Shown piece by piece: positions 27,229-35,616 of a stretch of DNA of 64,000 bases; the stretch's first letter is position 1; each line of letters starts with the position of its first letter. Below the pieces are notes generated by a model. That model did not search any database, was not told the origin of the DNA, and worked only from the letters and a program-made list of their open reading frames with translations. Source of the stretch: UBA4810 sp002479215. Its GTDB lineage: Bacteria; Desulfobacterota; Syntrophia; Syntrophales; Smithellaceae. The stretch is from the NCBI GenBank assembly GCA_049514435.1, contig JBEKVB010000004.1:62001-126000 (forward strand). Reading direction: 5' to 3'. A program made the position numbers and the translations under genes.

Positions 27229-27316
27229 TCTCCGCGACAAGCCGCGGAGAATCTTCGATTCTTAAGGAATAATATCATTCAGTATGCGCTCACTTACCCC
27301 GCAACAAGCTACGGGG
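27229..27316. repeat. two stem-loops between convergent genes
   Basis: TCTCCGC/GCGGAGA (27229-27250) and CCCCG/CGGGG (27297-27316), the latter flanked by the direct repeat ATGCGCTC. Neither has a T-tract, so I see repeat elements and not a classic terminator. Confidence 0.45.
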
Positions 27317-27342
27317 AATGCGCTCGCCACCGAATTCAACTG

Positions 27343-28038
27343 TTAAGCCCATCCTTCCACCGCAAGGGCGTCATGTAATTCGTCGGGATGATGACGGCAA
27401 CGATATTCGAGATGGCTTGACTCCGCATGAGCTTTGCTGTAAGGCCATCCGTCCGCCATACGGTTGCGCTCGTGTAACTCATGCACGAGCACGTAACCTC
27501 GTTCCTGCTCAATTATATCATCATCAATCCAAACTTCATTTTTTGGAACAAATTCATAGACCTTATCATGCCCACCTTCTGTAAAATCAATATCAAACGT
27601 GCTCCTCACCAGCCTGCCATTGACCAACCAAACCGTGATTCCATTTTCTAGCTTTTTCCACATTTTTTCGTGCACTTCTTTTCCATCCGGGAGTTTCTGT
27701 CCATGTTTGGTTACCTTTTTCAGATCACCGGCACGTCTGCGTTCTTTCCTTTCCTGTTTATCAGCTTCTACTAATGCATCACCATACGGCATTCCCTGTT
27801 TCATCAAGCGATATTCTACCAATAAATGATCAATAAAAAATTGTTTTTCATCGTGATGGGCTTCTTGATCTAACCACAGTTCTTTTTCCGGTATGTAAGA
27901 ATATCGGAAGTGCTGGCCAAAATTGGTGAACTCCTCATCGATATGCCCGCGAATGTAACTGCCGTCAACTATCCAAATCTTAAGATCCCCGCGTTTATCT
28001 GTCAGTTTTAGGTAAGGAGGCTTCAGAGGTTCTTTCAT
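27343..28038 (-). CDS. uncharacterised protein with a duplicated domain, second copy bearing an HELHER motif
   Basis: A 231-residue soluble protein made of two homologous halves. The first (about 19-103) runs IWIVDGSYIRGHID ... EKELWLDQEA ... HLLVEYRLMKQGMPYGDAL. The second (about 134-217) runs VWLVNGRLVRSTFD ... KNEVWIDDDI ... HELHERNRMADGWPYSKAH. A highly basic linker (KQERKERRRAGDLKK) joins them. The second copy keeps HELxE, which could bind a metal or form a zincin-like site; the first copy has lost it. I know the repeat only as uncharacterised. No operon neighbour in the same direction is close. Confidence 0.65.
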   Translation of the reverse strand: MKEPLKPPYLKLTDKRGDLKIWIVDGSYIRGHIDEEFTNFGQHFRYSYIPEKELWLDQEAHHDEKQFFIDHLLVEYRLMKQGMPYGDALVEADKQERKERRRAGDLKKVTKHGQKLPDGKEVHEKMWKKLENGITVWLVNGRLVRSTFDIDFTEGGHDKVYEFVPKNEVWIDDDIIEQERGYVLVHELHERNRMADGWPYSKAHAESSHLEYRCRHHPDELHDALAVEGWA

Positions 28039-28135
28039 GGAAATATCCCCTTTCTCGACTATTAGCTTATATTATGTCAAATTTGTTTAACTTTTTCAAT
28101 ACCTAAAGCTTACTAAATGCAAAATTACTAATTCT

Positions 28136-30226
28136 TTATCCGCTTCCACCATTCAACAAAGCAATTGTCTTGTTTATGCTATTGGTGGGCGATTGGCAAG
28201 AGTAATTGGAACAGACATAGGCAGTAGCCTTGCCGCCGATGCTTAATTGTGACTTTAAAAAAGGCGCAATTCTTTCTATGTCCGGAAGAATCTCGACGGC
28301 CGGCCGGAAAAGAACCACCTTGTTGGGCACAAAAACGGCTCTCAACGCCTTCACCATATCCTTTGTATCCCGTTTCTTTAGGTCTCCGGCAATAACCACT
28401 TCATATGATGGTCCCAGGGCAAAATCGAATGCGACAAGAAGCTGTGTATATGCAGGTGGAAACTTGACGACTTGGGCGGAGAACATTTTTCCGATGGCAG
28501 CAGACATACTTTCTAATTCGGTGTTTCCCGTTATCCGTGCCAGACGAAGAAGATTGAGCATGGAGACGGAATTGCCCGAAGGTACGGCACCATCGTGTGC
28601 TTCTTTCTGGCGAACCAACAGTTCTTCGCCGTCGTCCGGTGTAAAGTAAAATCCGCCGTCTTTTTTATCCCAGAAATGATCCAGGAGATGTTTGTTCAAC
28701 ATCAGGGCAGTATCAAGATGGCCTATTTCAAAGGTAGCTTCATAAAGTTCGAGCAAACCCCAGATGATAAATGCGTAATCATCTACTGTTGCCTGAATGG
28801 ATGCAATACCATCCCGAAAACGGTGTAACAGTCTTCCGTCAGAGGTGCGCATGCGGTTAAGAATGAAACCGATTGCCCGACGGGCGGCCTCGGCAAAAAC
28901 AGGTTCATTAAACACCTGCGCCCCTCGCGCCAAAGCGACAATCATAAGACCGTTCCAATCGGTCAGAATTTTATCATCTCTGAATGGATGTATGCGCTTA
29001 TCTCTGCTGACCAAGAGCTTTTTTCTAATTTCGTTTAAGTGTCCAGTTAATTTCTCCTCAGAGATATTCAAATGTTGGGCAATTTCATTGAGCGGACTTT
29101 CCAGATGAGGAATAAAGTGCCCAGCGAGTCTTTGTTCCGAGAGAATACTTTCGGCGGCAGAATTTTCAGCTTTAAAGACAGCTAAAAACAAATCAGCATC
29201 ATCTTTTTTTAGAATACCGCGAATTTTTTCTTCTGTCCAAAGATAGAACTTACCTTCCACCCCTTCGCTGTCGGCATCTTCGGCTGAGTAAAAACCGCCA
29301 GCAGTGTCCGTCATATCACGCAATACATAAGTAAATATTTCCCGGGCAGTGTTTTCGTATTCCTTTTTGCCTGTTGCCTGATACGCCTCAATGTAAGCCA
29401 TGGCAATGAGGGCCTGATCGTAGAGCATCTTTTCGAAGTGCGGCACGAGCCATTCGGCATCTGTCGAATAGCGATGAAAGCCGAATCCGATCTGGTCATA
29501 AATACCTCCCCGGCGCATATTCTGAAGAGTTTCTTCCACCATTTTTAGCGCTACGGATTCATTCTTCCTTTTCCAGTATCGCATTAGAAAATAAAGATTG
29601 TGCGGTGTCGGAAACTTGGGCGCATTACTAAATCCTCCGTAACGCCGGTCAAAACTATGGACAAAAGCTTCAAAAGCCTTGCCTAAAGTATCTTCTCCAA
29701 GTTTCTGGGCTTGTGTTTTTATGTGCAGTCCCGTTAGTTCTTGCGTAATCTCATTTGCCGCGTTTATTACTTCCTGGCGTCGAGTAGCCCACATTCTTTT
29801 AACCTGCGGAATAAATTCCAGAAGCCCTAACCGGCCTTGTATCGTTTCTTTGGGGATATATGTAGCGGCAAAGAAAGGTTTCTTCTCGGGAGTCATCAAT
29901 ATCGTCAGGGGCCAACCGCCGCTATGCGTCATCATCTGACAAACTGTCATATAGATGTTGTCGATATCGGGACGTTCTTCACGATCTACTTTGATGCAGA
30001 CGAACACTTCATTGAATAATTGCGCCACTTTTTCATCTTCGAAAGATTCACGCTCCATGACATGACACCAGTGGCAGGTGGAATAACCAATGGAAAGAAA
30101 AATCGGTTTGTCTTCTCGGCGGGATTTTTCGAAGGCTTCATCACCCCAGGGATACCAATCAACAGGATTTTGCGCATGCTGAAGAAGGTACGGACTTTTT
30201 TCATTTTTTAAGCGATTTTGCTTCAT
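28136..30226 (-). CDS. DUF255 thioredoxin-domain protein (YyaL/SPATA20 family)
   Basis: About 696 residues. The N-terminal thioredoxin-like domain begins NEKSPYLLQHAQNPVDWYPW and contains the CHWCH active-site-like motif (STCHWCHVMERESF). An (alpha/alpha)6-barrel resembling N-acylglucosamine epimerases follows (SGGWPLTILMTP, GGGFYSAEDADSEGVEGKFY type blocks). The family is widespread but without a proven biochemical role. An earlier in-frame ATG at 30262 lacks a ribosome site, so the Met at 30226 is preferred. It is followed by nothing on the same strand for about 100 bases; the hydrolase upstream ends 42-78 bases away and may share its transcript. Confidence 0.88.
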   Translation of the reverse strand: MKQNRLKNEKSPYLLQHAQNPVDWYPWGDEAFEKSRREDKPIFLSIGYSTCHWCHVMERESFEDEKVAQLFNEVFVCIKVDREERPDIDNIYMTVCQMMTHSGGWPLTILMTPEKKPFFAATYIPKETIQGRLGLLEFIPQVKRMWATRRQEVINAANEITQELTGLHIKTQAQKLGEDTLGKAFEAFVHSFDRRYGGFSNAPKFPTPHNLYFLMRYWKRKNESVALKMVEETLQNMRRGGIYDQIGFGFHRYSTDAEWLVPHFEKMLYDQALIAMAYIEAYQATGKKEYENTAREIFTYVLRDMTDTAGGFYSAEDADSEGVEGKFYLWTEEKIRGILKKDDADLFLAVFKAENSAAESILSEQRLAGHFIPHLESPLNEIAQHLNISEEKLTGHLNEIRKKLLVSRDKRIHPFRDDKILTDWNGLMIVALARGAQVFNEPVFAEAARRAIGFILNRMRTSDGRLLHRFRDGIASIQATVDDYAFIIWGLLELYEATFEIGHLDTALMLNKHLLDHFWDKKDGGFYFTPDDGEELLVRQKEAHDGAVPSGNSVSMLNLLRLARITGNTELESMSAAIGKMFSAQVVKFPPAYTQLLVAFDFALGPSYEVVIAGDLKKRDTKDMVKALRAVFVPNKVVLFRPAVEILPDIERIAPFLKSQLSIGGKATAYVCSNYSCQSPTNSINKTIALLNGGSG

Positions 30227-30303
30227 GACGCTTCGACCTTTTTTTTCAGCACGCGTCGTCATTGTCGAAACTGTTTTTCGATTTGGCGTTTATAAAAATA
30301 TTT

Positions 30304-31266
30304 TTAATGAGAAATCTGTTCTGCTACAGCCTTCCAGCCGGCCTTATCCGAAATGAGAGTAATATGACCGACACCTGGAACGATAGCGATTTCCGCGTGT
30401 GGCTGAGAAGACGCGAATACCGGCAGATATTTCTGCGGATAAAATAATTCGTCATTTTTCCCTATCATTACAGTAATGGGCTGCTTCGCGGCTTTCATAT
30501 CCGCTTTGTAATCGTGATGCGGACCAAAGTTGCTCCAGAGCCTGTATGAATAAGTCGCGGTTTGATATTGGGCAGTTTTTGGATCAACGGCAAAAGCAAG
30601 CACAGGTAAATGACCGAACCATTTTTTGCCGAGGGGACCAAGCAGCGAAATACCGATGATGCGAGAAACGCTCGAATTGACCCACTCACTATTATTGGGT
30701 CTGGTCGTAGGGGCATCGTACCGCAAAAAAGGTGCCAGCAGCACATAATGAGCAAACAGTTTTTGCCTGCTGCTGCCCGCAAACCGCAAGGCAAAACCGC
30801 CTCCCGCCGAAAATCCGACCAGTGTTGCCTCCTGTTTACCTTTTAACACCTGATTAACGAAGTCTTCTAGATCATCTTCCAGCTGACCAACATAAGTGAT
30901 ATCCCCTTTGCTACCGGATTCGCCGTGACCACGAACATCCAATGCATAGACATCCATCCCCTGTCCCTGCAAATATCCGGCAAGGGCATGCATGCTTCGG
31001 CTTGAACCTGATGAGCCATGGATCAAGACTATTGTTTGTTTGGATTGTCGCGAAAGATAGGTGCGATAAACGAGCTTGGCGCCGTCACGAGCTGTATAGT
31101 GACTCAACGGCGGCAGATTGGAAAAGTCCATGCTGCGAAAAGGTGCCGAGATTAATTCCAAAGTTGGAGGCGATTCGGGGGAGGATAATGCTATAGCAGC
31201 CGCAATTCCCGCACCGATAATAATTATGATGCCTAGTAACAACAAAGTCCATTTTACAATTCTCAT
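30304..31266 (-). CDS. alpha/beta hydrolase with N-terminal membrane anchor
   Basis: A 320-residue protein. Residues 6-28 form one hydrophobic segment (probable signal anchor). The hydrolase fold shows the oxyanion region IVLIHGSSGSSRSM, DVRGHGESG, the nucleophile elbow VGFSAGGGFAL and a C-terminal GVGHITL histidine. A lysophospholipase/monoglyceride-lipase-like activity is plausible but the substrate is unknown. It probably faces the periplasm. It lies 61 bases behind the small membrane protein at 31328 and could be in one transcript with it. Confidence 0.85.
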   Translation of the reverse strand: MRIVKWTLLLLGIIIIIGAGIAAAIALSSPESPPTLELISAPFRSMDFSNLPPLSHYTARDGAKLVYRTYLSRQSKQTIVLIHGSSGSSRSMHALAGYLQGQGMDVYALDVRGHGESGSKGDITYVGQLEDDLEDFVNQVLKGKQEATLVGFSAGGGFALRFAGSSRQKLFAHYVLLAPFLRYDAPTTRPNNSEWVNSSVSRIIGISLLGPLGKKWFGHLPVLAFAVDPKTAQYQTATYSYRLWSNFGPHHDYKADMKAAKQPITVMIGKNDELFYPQKYLPVFASSQPHAEIAIVPGVGHITLISDKAGWKAVAEQISH

Positions 31267-31327
31267 TTTTTACCGATCTCCATCATGGGGACTGTTTCAT
31301 CGCGACTGCGGGAATGTCCTCAAAAAT

Positions 31328-31735
31328 TTATACTTTATTTGGTTTATAAATGCCGGCAGCAATTATACCGCAAATGATAAATCCAATCATACCGTAGATG
31401 AACCATTGCACGCATAACGAAAGAGGCAGAGGAAACATCGCATATTCGTAAAATGCGTAAGGAATGTTCGCAAAAAGCCCAACGATGACGCCATAACGAA
31501 CACCTTCTGCAATACCCTTGTTTTCATACCCTTTGACGAATATATAGGTAAACAAAAAAGCCAGGATGAAAGAACCCACATGGAAAATCCACAACAAGGA
31601 CATCATATCCGGCCTCCAAATGGGACCGAGAGCCTCATATGCTTTTTTCAAGATCACCATATGAACAACCGCATCGATAATTTCGAAGGCAAAAAATACC
31701 GCAATACTTGCCCCAATGAATCGTTTTACGTTCAT
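31328..31735 (-). CDS. four-helix integral membrane protein
   Basis: A 135-residue protein with about four transmembrane segments (residues 5-27, 45-65, 78-98, 105-128) and AAGGAG before the ATG. It resembles small DUF1761-like or uncharacterised membrane proteins, but I cannot name the family. Charged motifs are few (HMVILKKAYEALGPIWRPD in the first loop). The likely partner is the anchored hydrolase downstream. Confidence 0.65.
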   Translation of the reverse strand: MNVKRFIGASIAVFFAFEIIDAVVHMVILKKAYEALGPIWRPDMMSLLWIFHVGSFILAFLFTYIFVKGYENKGIAEGVRYGVIVGLFANIPYAFYEYAMFPLPLSLCVQWFIYGMIGFIICGIIAAGIYKPNKV

Positions 31736-31806
31736 ACCTATAGCTCCTTTCTATTTTATGTTTGTATAATCAGCTGCCGCCACAGATGCTCGGCTTGAAT
31801 AAATGG

Positions 31807-32046
31807 TTATCTGCTATCCTTATAATGAGTAGCGTAAAGATCGATGATCCGTCTGATCATTTGCTGATAAGAAGTGTTCCTCACCTGCGCTTCTTCCTTA
31901 AAGAAATTTAAGCTCGATCTACTCAAAGAAATTGTCACCTTTATATTGTCTTCCTTTAATGCCAATTGATCCGGCGGCGGAAGAAAATCGTCAATTATTC
32001 TCAATTTCCCCATTGGTTCATTAGTGTATTTTATTTTTTGCTTCAT
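31807..32046 (-). CDS. brnA: BrnA-like antitoxin
   Basis: A 79-residue protein ending in a ribbon-helix-helix-like domain (VTISLSRSSLNFFKEEAQV ... YQQMIRRIIDLYATHY). It overlaps the 3' end of the toxin gene by 26 bases, as usual for brnT-brnA. The ATG at 32046 is preferred; the frame can be extended upstream only inside the toxin gene. BrnA neutralises BrnT and represses the operon. Confidence 0.82.
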   Translation of the reverse strand: MKQKIKYTNEPMGKLRIIDDFLPPPDQLALKEDNIKVTISLSRSSLNFFKEEAQVRNTSYQQMIRRIIDLYATHYKDSR

Positions 32047-32308
32047 AAATTTTCTTTCCCTTTCTCCAGTAACCAGCCCCGATAATGCGTATGGTATTAC
32101 CCCTGTATGTAAAACGAACCGTGATGATCTCTTTGTTAATCCGGCCGATACAGTAGAATCGATTCTCACGGCTGCTATGGCTTATATCTTCCGCAATAAC
32201 ACGACAGGGATCAATAAAGGCATGTTGCGCAAATTCAAAAGAAACACCGTGTTTCTCTTGATTTTCTCTATTTTTGTCTTCATCCCACTCGAAGCTGAAT
32301 TTCTTCAC
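32021..32308 (-). CDS. brnT: BrnT-like ribonuclease toxin
   Basis: A 95-residue protein of the RelE-fold BrnT family. The diagnostic N-terminus FEWDEDKNRENQEKHGVSF is present, followed by FYCIGRINKEIITVRFTYR and RIIGAGYWRKGKKIYE. BrnT cleaves RNA and is held inactive by BrnA, encoded downstream with an overlap. The pair lies about 550 bases from a gene-cassette array; such modules are often found near integron arrays and mobile DNA, but no attC-like site flanks this one. Confidence 0.88.
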   Translation of the reverse strand: MKKFSFEWDEDKNRENQEKHGVSFEFAQHAFIDPCRVIAEDISHSSRENRFYCIGRINKEIITVRFTYRGNTIRIIGAGYWRKGKKIYEAKNKIH

Positions 32309-32864
32309 ACATTCAATATACAGATTATGCTGAAATAAAGCAATATAATAATATGGCTAAATGTATGGCTATAAATGGAAGAATAACAGCCAACACTGGA
32401 GGTCAGCCGACGCGGGGAGAACACTAAATTTTGCTACGAACCTCTTACTTTTCTATTTTTGAAGCATATTACATTTAACTTATCAATTTAATTATTGCAA
32501 TTATTTTATAGAAATACGTATTGGAAAACGAAGTTCGCCGGATAGCATGTGTGGAGCCCCTCCGGTAGGAGCCGGAGGCTCCTTTCCTATTAAATCATAC
32601 TTCCTGAAATGTTGAAAATACATTTCCAATCGTGTCTACAAGGTTTCAAATAGTAATCTGCAATATAAGTCCGGCGGATAATCTCTAGTTAATGAATAGG
32701 GATGTTATGCCGATCCAGATAATATCCCAAGCTAGAAAATAGGAAATAGATTGATTATTGTTAAATATTAAGTTATTAGACTTAAAATTCCGGTTGTTGC
32801 CGCAGGGTGTTATGCTGACGGCATTGCGGTGTTTGTAATATTAGCAAGTATACATATAAACACT
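32309..32864. other. gene-free AT-rich stretch before the cassette array, with one repeat
   Basis: No gene seen. It holds a hairpin-forming repeat at 32550-32587 (TGTGGAGCCCCTCCGG, GGAGCC/GGCTCC), nearly the same as the element at 3645-3684. No integrase, attI consensus or promoter could be supported. Confidence 0.45.
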
Positions 32865-32871
32865 GTTAGGC
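32865..32871 (+). other. integron-type recombination junction (GTTAGGC) at the start of cassette 1
   Basis: GTTAGGC fits the R' core GTTRRRY. The bases after the cut (TTAGGCGGCACC) are complementary to GGTGCC-A-CCTAAC at the end of the same cassette (33467-33479), as expected if cassette 1 once closed into a circle with one continuous attC. Confidence 0.65.
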
Positions 32872-32899
32872 GGCACCAACTCGTTTAAGGACATTCATC

Positions 32900-33460
32900 A
32901 TGCTAGAATCGCTTGTCAAGAGTATCGAGAACACTTTTGTACAGTTCAGTTTTAGAAGACTGCTTTACATTTGCTTTCTCCTGGCGCTTGTATTGCTCAC
33001 TTTCTATGCCTTCGACCGAATCACGGGATACTCGACATACATACACATCGATCACCAAATTACTGCACTCGAAAGGCTCCACGCAATGGAACTGCAAAAC
33101 ATCAAGCAGTCAAAAGATCTGGCTCCAATCTTTGATTCTGTTCTGGTGGAACTCAAGCAACCTCAACCAGAACTTTTCAGCCTCCATATTAGCTATGAGC
33201 CAATCATCAAGTTTTTCGCAGCCGCCCTCGTACCATTTATCTTTGTCATTGCCGGAATGATAAACCTTTTGCGGAAGCAACCGGGCGCGTCCGGAATGTT
33301 TGTCGGCGCCCTCTTTTTGACACTAATCATTGGCATACCAGCCATATTGATTCCGAATTGGAATTCTGCCTGGGTAAATGCTGGCATTTACGCAATCTTA
33401 CAGTTCGTAGTTATGATCATTCTCATCTTAAAATACGGTCAGCAGATAAATCGTAAATAA
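32900..33460 (+). CDS. cassette 1: integral membrane protein of unknown function
   Basis: A 186-residue protein. Hydrophobic segments at about 19-40, 106-126, 134-155 and 160-178 suggest four transmembrane helices; a polar region (about 45-100, including LERLHAMELQNIKQSKDLAP) would form one large loop. No family is recognised. The gene starts 28 bases after the GTTAGGC junction and ends 12 bases before an attC-like site, the compact layout of an integron cassette. It has the same orientation as cassettes 2 and 3. Confidence 0.7.
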   Translation: MLESLVKSIENTFVQFSFRRLLYICFLLALVLLTFYAFDRITGYSTYIHIDHQITALERLHAMELQNIKQSKDLAPIFDSVLVELKQPQPELFSLHISYEPIIKFFAAALVPFIFVIAGMINLLRKQPGASGMFVGALFLTLIIGIPAILIPNWNSAWVNAGIYAILQFVVMIILILKYGQQINRK

Positions 33461-33472
33461 GTAAATGGTGCC

Positions 33473-33627
33473 ACCTAACCAGGCGCTCAAGCTGACGGAA
33501 TGAGCGTCGGTGCATAATTCATGGCGAGCAGAGGTCATTACAAAATTGAAAGAACCAGCATGGACTCGTTTCGTTTAGTGTATATTGAAAAAATTCAGCG
33601 CCGCAGCTTAGCGCCGTTCCGTTAAGT
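33473..33627 (+). repeat. attC-like site 1 (155 bp)
   Basis: The R'' core ACCTAAC (33473-33479) and R' core GTTAAGT (33621-33627) bracket an imperfect palindrome. The inner arms are GGCGCTcAAGCTGaC (33482-33496) and GCAGCTTAGCGCC (33603-33615), complementary except for unpaired bases on one side. Such extrahelical bases are the mark of attC strands recognised by integron integrases. Confidence 0.75.
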
Positions 33628-33633
33628 TGACTT

Positions 33634-34398
33634 ATGAAATATGAAAAACCCAAAAAAAAGAATCCACATCAAATAACTGTAAACCAACATATTTCCCCAG
33701 TTAAAAGTATTGAACGCTTTGCAGATGATAATGGGACAGTGGAAGTTAAACTAATTACTCAAAACAAAATCATTAGTTTACTGCCTGATGATCCACTGTT
33801 TTGCGCAAAGAGATGTTGGGATCAGCGTGCTGAGGCTGGGTACATGAAGGAAATTGAAGATTCATTTCAGGGTCTAGCTGATAAAGTTATCAATAATAAG
33901 GCGATACATCTGGAAGAAGAGGATAACAGGATTGCAACTAATTATTTTGCTCTGTGGAACCTTCGAGTCTATCGAAATACAAATCCAATACAGGATGTGC
34001 AACTCAAGGGTATTGCTAGTGGCAAACAGCTGACGAAAGACGAAGAAGAACGTCTCGAAAAAAGTAATATAACTTTTATCAGAGGAAAGGATGCTTTGGT
34101 TCCGGGGCGATTTATGAATGGCATAAACATTCAAATGGGCATTGATAGAATAACAAGTCAAATGGGAAAATTAAAATGGGGCATTGTCAGTTCAATGGAA
34201 GGCGAGTTTATCGTCCCAGAGACTTTTTCTAATTTTACCATTCTACCAATTTCGCCTGGAATCATTTTGCTGGGCGATTCTGAGAACTTATTAATTCCCC
34301 GAAGTGGCGTAATTAAAGTAAATCAGTTAGCTGTCTCATTTTGTAGTACTTATTACTTTGCGAAAAAAATATCAAATTGTCCAATAAAGGAAAATTAA
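33634..34398 (+). CDS. cassette 2: DUF4238-like hypothetical protein
   Basis: A 254-residue soluble protein beginning with a basic stretch and HQITVNQHISPVKSIERF, followed by KIISLLPDDPLFCAKRCWDQ and EIEDSFQGLADKVI. The opening resembles DUF4238-type proteins (short H-x-x-P/N-x-x-L/I-x-x-F starts), known as frequent accessory or cassette genes with unproven nuclease-like roles. The stop codon lies inside the R'' core of its attC, as in tightly packed cassettes. Function unknown. Confidence 0.7.
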   Translation: MKYEKPKKKNPHQITVNQHISPVKSIERFADDNGTVEVKLITQNKIISLLPDDPLFCAKRCWDQRAEAGYMKEIEDSFQGLADKVINNKAIHLEEEDNRIATNYFALWNLRVYRNTNPIQDVQLKGIASGKQLTKDEEERLEKSNITFIRGKDALVPGRFMNGINIQMGIDRITSQMGKLKWGIVSSMEGEFIVPETFSNFTILPISPGIILLGDSENLLIPRSGVIKVNQLAVSFCSTYYFAKKISNCPIKEN

Positions 34399-34448
34399 CA
34401 AGGCCAATCCAGCCGATCGCCACGCTCCAGCTGATTTTTTCGTTAGGC
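34393..34448 (+). repeat. attC-like site 2 (56 bp)
   Basis: R'' is AATTAAC (one mismatch from RYYYAAC) and R' is GTTAGGC (34442-34448). The inner arms ATCcAGCcG and CAGCTGAT pair with two unpaired Cs on one side. The short 56-bp length is typical for compact attC sites. Confidence 0.7.
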
Positions 34449-34582
34449 TATAAACATTAGGGAATGGGAGGTAATCTTCTTCTGAAATAATATTGAGCGA
34501 ATTTAAAAATTGTCAGGTTTAAAAATTCGTCCCTAAATTTATCAAGAACAATTTAACCAAGTAACAACTAGAAGGATATAAA

Positions 34583-35233
34583 ATGCCTGAAGACATCGCA
34601 AAAGAAATTCAGCACATGTTAGAAGAGGCTTGGAACACATTTTTTTATGATTACTATAATAAAAAAGTTCCTGAATATAAAAAATCACTTAATGAAAAAG
34701 AAGACGCTAAAATACAGCATTGGATTTGTTGGAATGAATATGATTTGATGTTTCATATCGGAAGGCTCTTTTGTGATATTCTAAACAAGAAAAAAGAAAA
34801 TAAATATTCGAATGTTGAAATACATTTTGAGAAAAATGTTAACCGTAATAATTTTGAAGGTTATGAGTTTGAGGATAGGTTGGATGAATTAAAGACTAAA
34901 CTTAAAATGAAAAAAAGAGGACCCAAAATTGATTTAATAATTACTCATGAGAGCAGTAAAGAACCTTTTTTATTATGTGCTGAAATGAAATGTTTCCATA
35001 GTCCATCTGAGCGTTACTACAAAACACCAATTGAAAAGATTCATGAAGATATAGAAAAATTGAAAGCTATTAGAGATTGTAAGATAGCAAAAAGCGTTGT
35101 TTTCATGCTTTTTGATGATTACTATTGGTACACAAATGACGAGACTACAAATAATATTAAGCATGAATTGGAGAGAATCGAAAAAGATGAAAATATTATA
35201 GTGTTATCCTTCAGATCAGAAGCAAAATTATAG
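34583..35233 (+). CDS. cassette 3: putative PD-(D/E)XK-fold protein
   Basis: A 216-residue protein, rich in Lys and Glu. An acidic helix WICWNEYDLMFHIGRLF precedes a strand-turn-strand with KIDLIITHESS and LLCAEMKCF: D-x(n)-E-x-K spacing as in PD-(D/E)XK nucleases or their inactive relatives. A later QxxxY was not found. It could be a restriction-like or CRISPR-unrelated defence protein, but the family is not recognised. The start has GAAGGA upstream. It lies 134 bases after attC 2, with its own attC 64 bases after the stop. Confidence 0.65.
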   Translation: MPEDIAKEIQHMLEEAWNTFFYDYYNKKVPEYKKSLNEKEDAKIQHWICWNEYDLMFHIGRLFCDILNKKKENKYSNVEIHFEKNVNRNNFEGYEFEDRLDELKTKLKMKKRGPKIDLIITHESSKEPFLLCAEMKCFHSPSERYYKTPIEKIHEDIEKLKAIRDCKIAKSVVFMLFDDYYWYTNDETTNNIKHELERIEKDENIIVLSFRSEAKL

Positions 35234-35296
35234 AAATATAAATAAACCGATGCGGGTTTAGACTTTATTGTTGAGTTTTAATCGAAAAAGAGCATC

Positions 35297-35361
35297 GCCT
35301 AACAAGTCGCTAGAGCCGATCACAGCCTGCTGGGCTGCTCCGGCTCATCTTTTCGTTGCAC
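35297..35361 (+). repeat. attC-like site 3 (65 bp)
   Basis: R'' GCCTAAC (35297-35303) is the exact complement of the GTTAGGC that opens cassette 3. R' is GTTGCAC at 35355-35361. Inner arms GAGCCG and CGGCTC pair, and a terminal stem CAGCC/GGCTG closes the hairpin. The array ends here. Confidence 0.72.
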
Positions 35362-35489
35362 CTTTCAAATCGTAATTCACAACGTATAGACCCTTCAAAG
35401 TCGTTTGTTTGTAGGTGAAAGCGATAACCGAGATGAGACTTAATTTGATAGTGTTTTGAAAGTCAAATTTTGTTCAGGACAATTAGTAT

Positions 35490-35614
35490 GCGACTTTGCA
35501 AAAAGTTCCAGATGCAAGCCAGGCAAGGCCTGAGGAATGAGGCGTATCTTAGGAATACGCTGCAATGACGAAGGCCACAGCCTAACACAGCAGATGGTCT
35601 TTTTCCAAAGTCGC
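35490..35614. repeat. 125-bp element with long terminal inverted repeats
   Basis: The arms GCGACTTTGCAAAAAG (35490-35505) and CTTTTTCCAAAGTCGC (35599-35614) pair at 15 of 16 bases. The interior has further short palindromes (AGGCAAGGCCTGAGG, GCGTAT...ATACGC). Similar ~130-bp palindromic units ending in GACTTTTT...AAGTCGC are common in Deltaproteobacteria (from memory). The preceding bases 35362-35489 hold nothing I recognise. Confidence 0.6.
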
Positions 35615-35616
35615 CA

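Noticed and set aside
27228..27250. Terminator after the DUF2845 gene
   Set aside because: The stem is good but there is no T-tract; I list it as a repeat.
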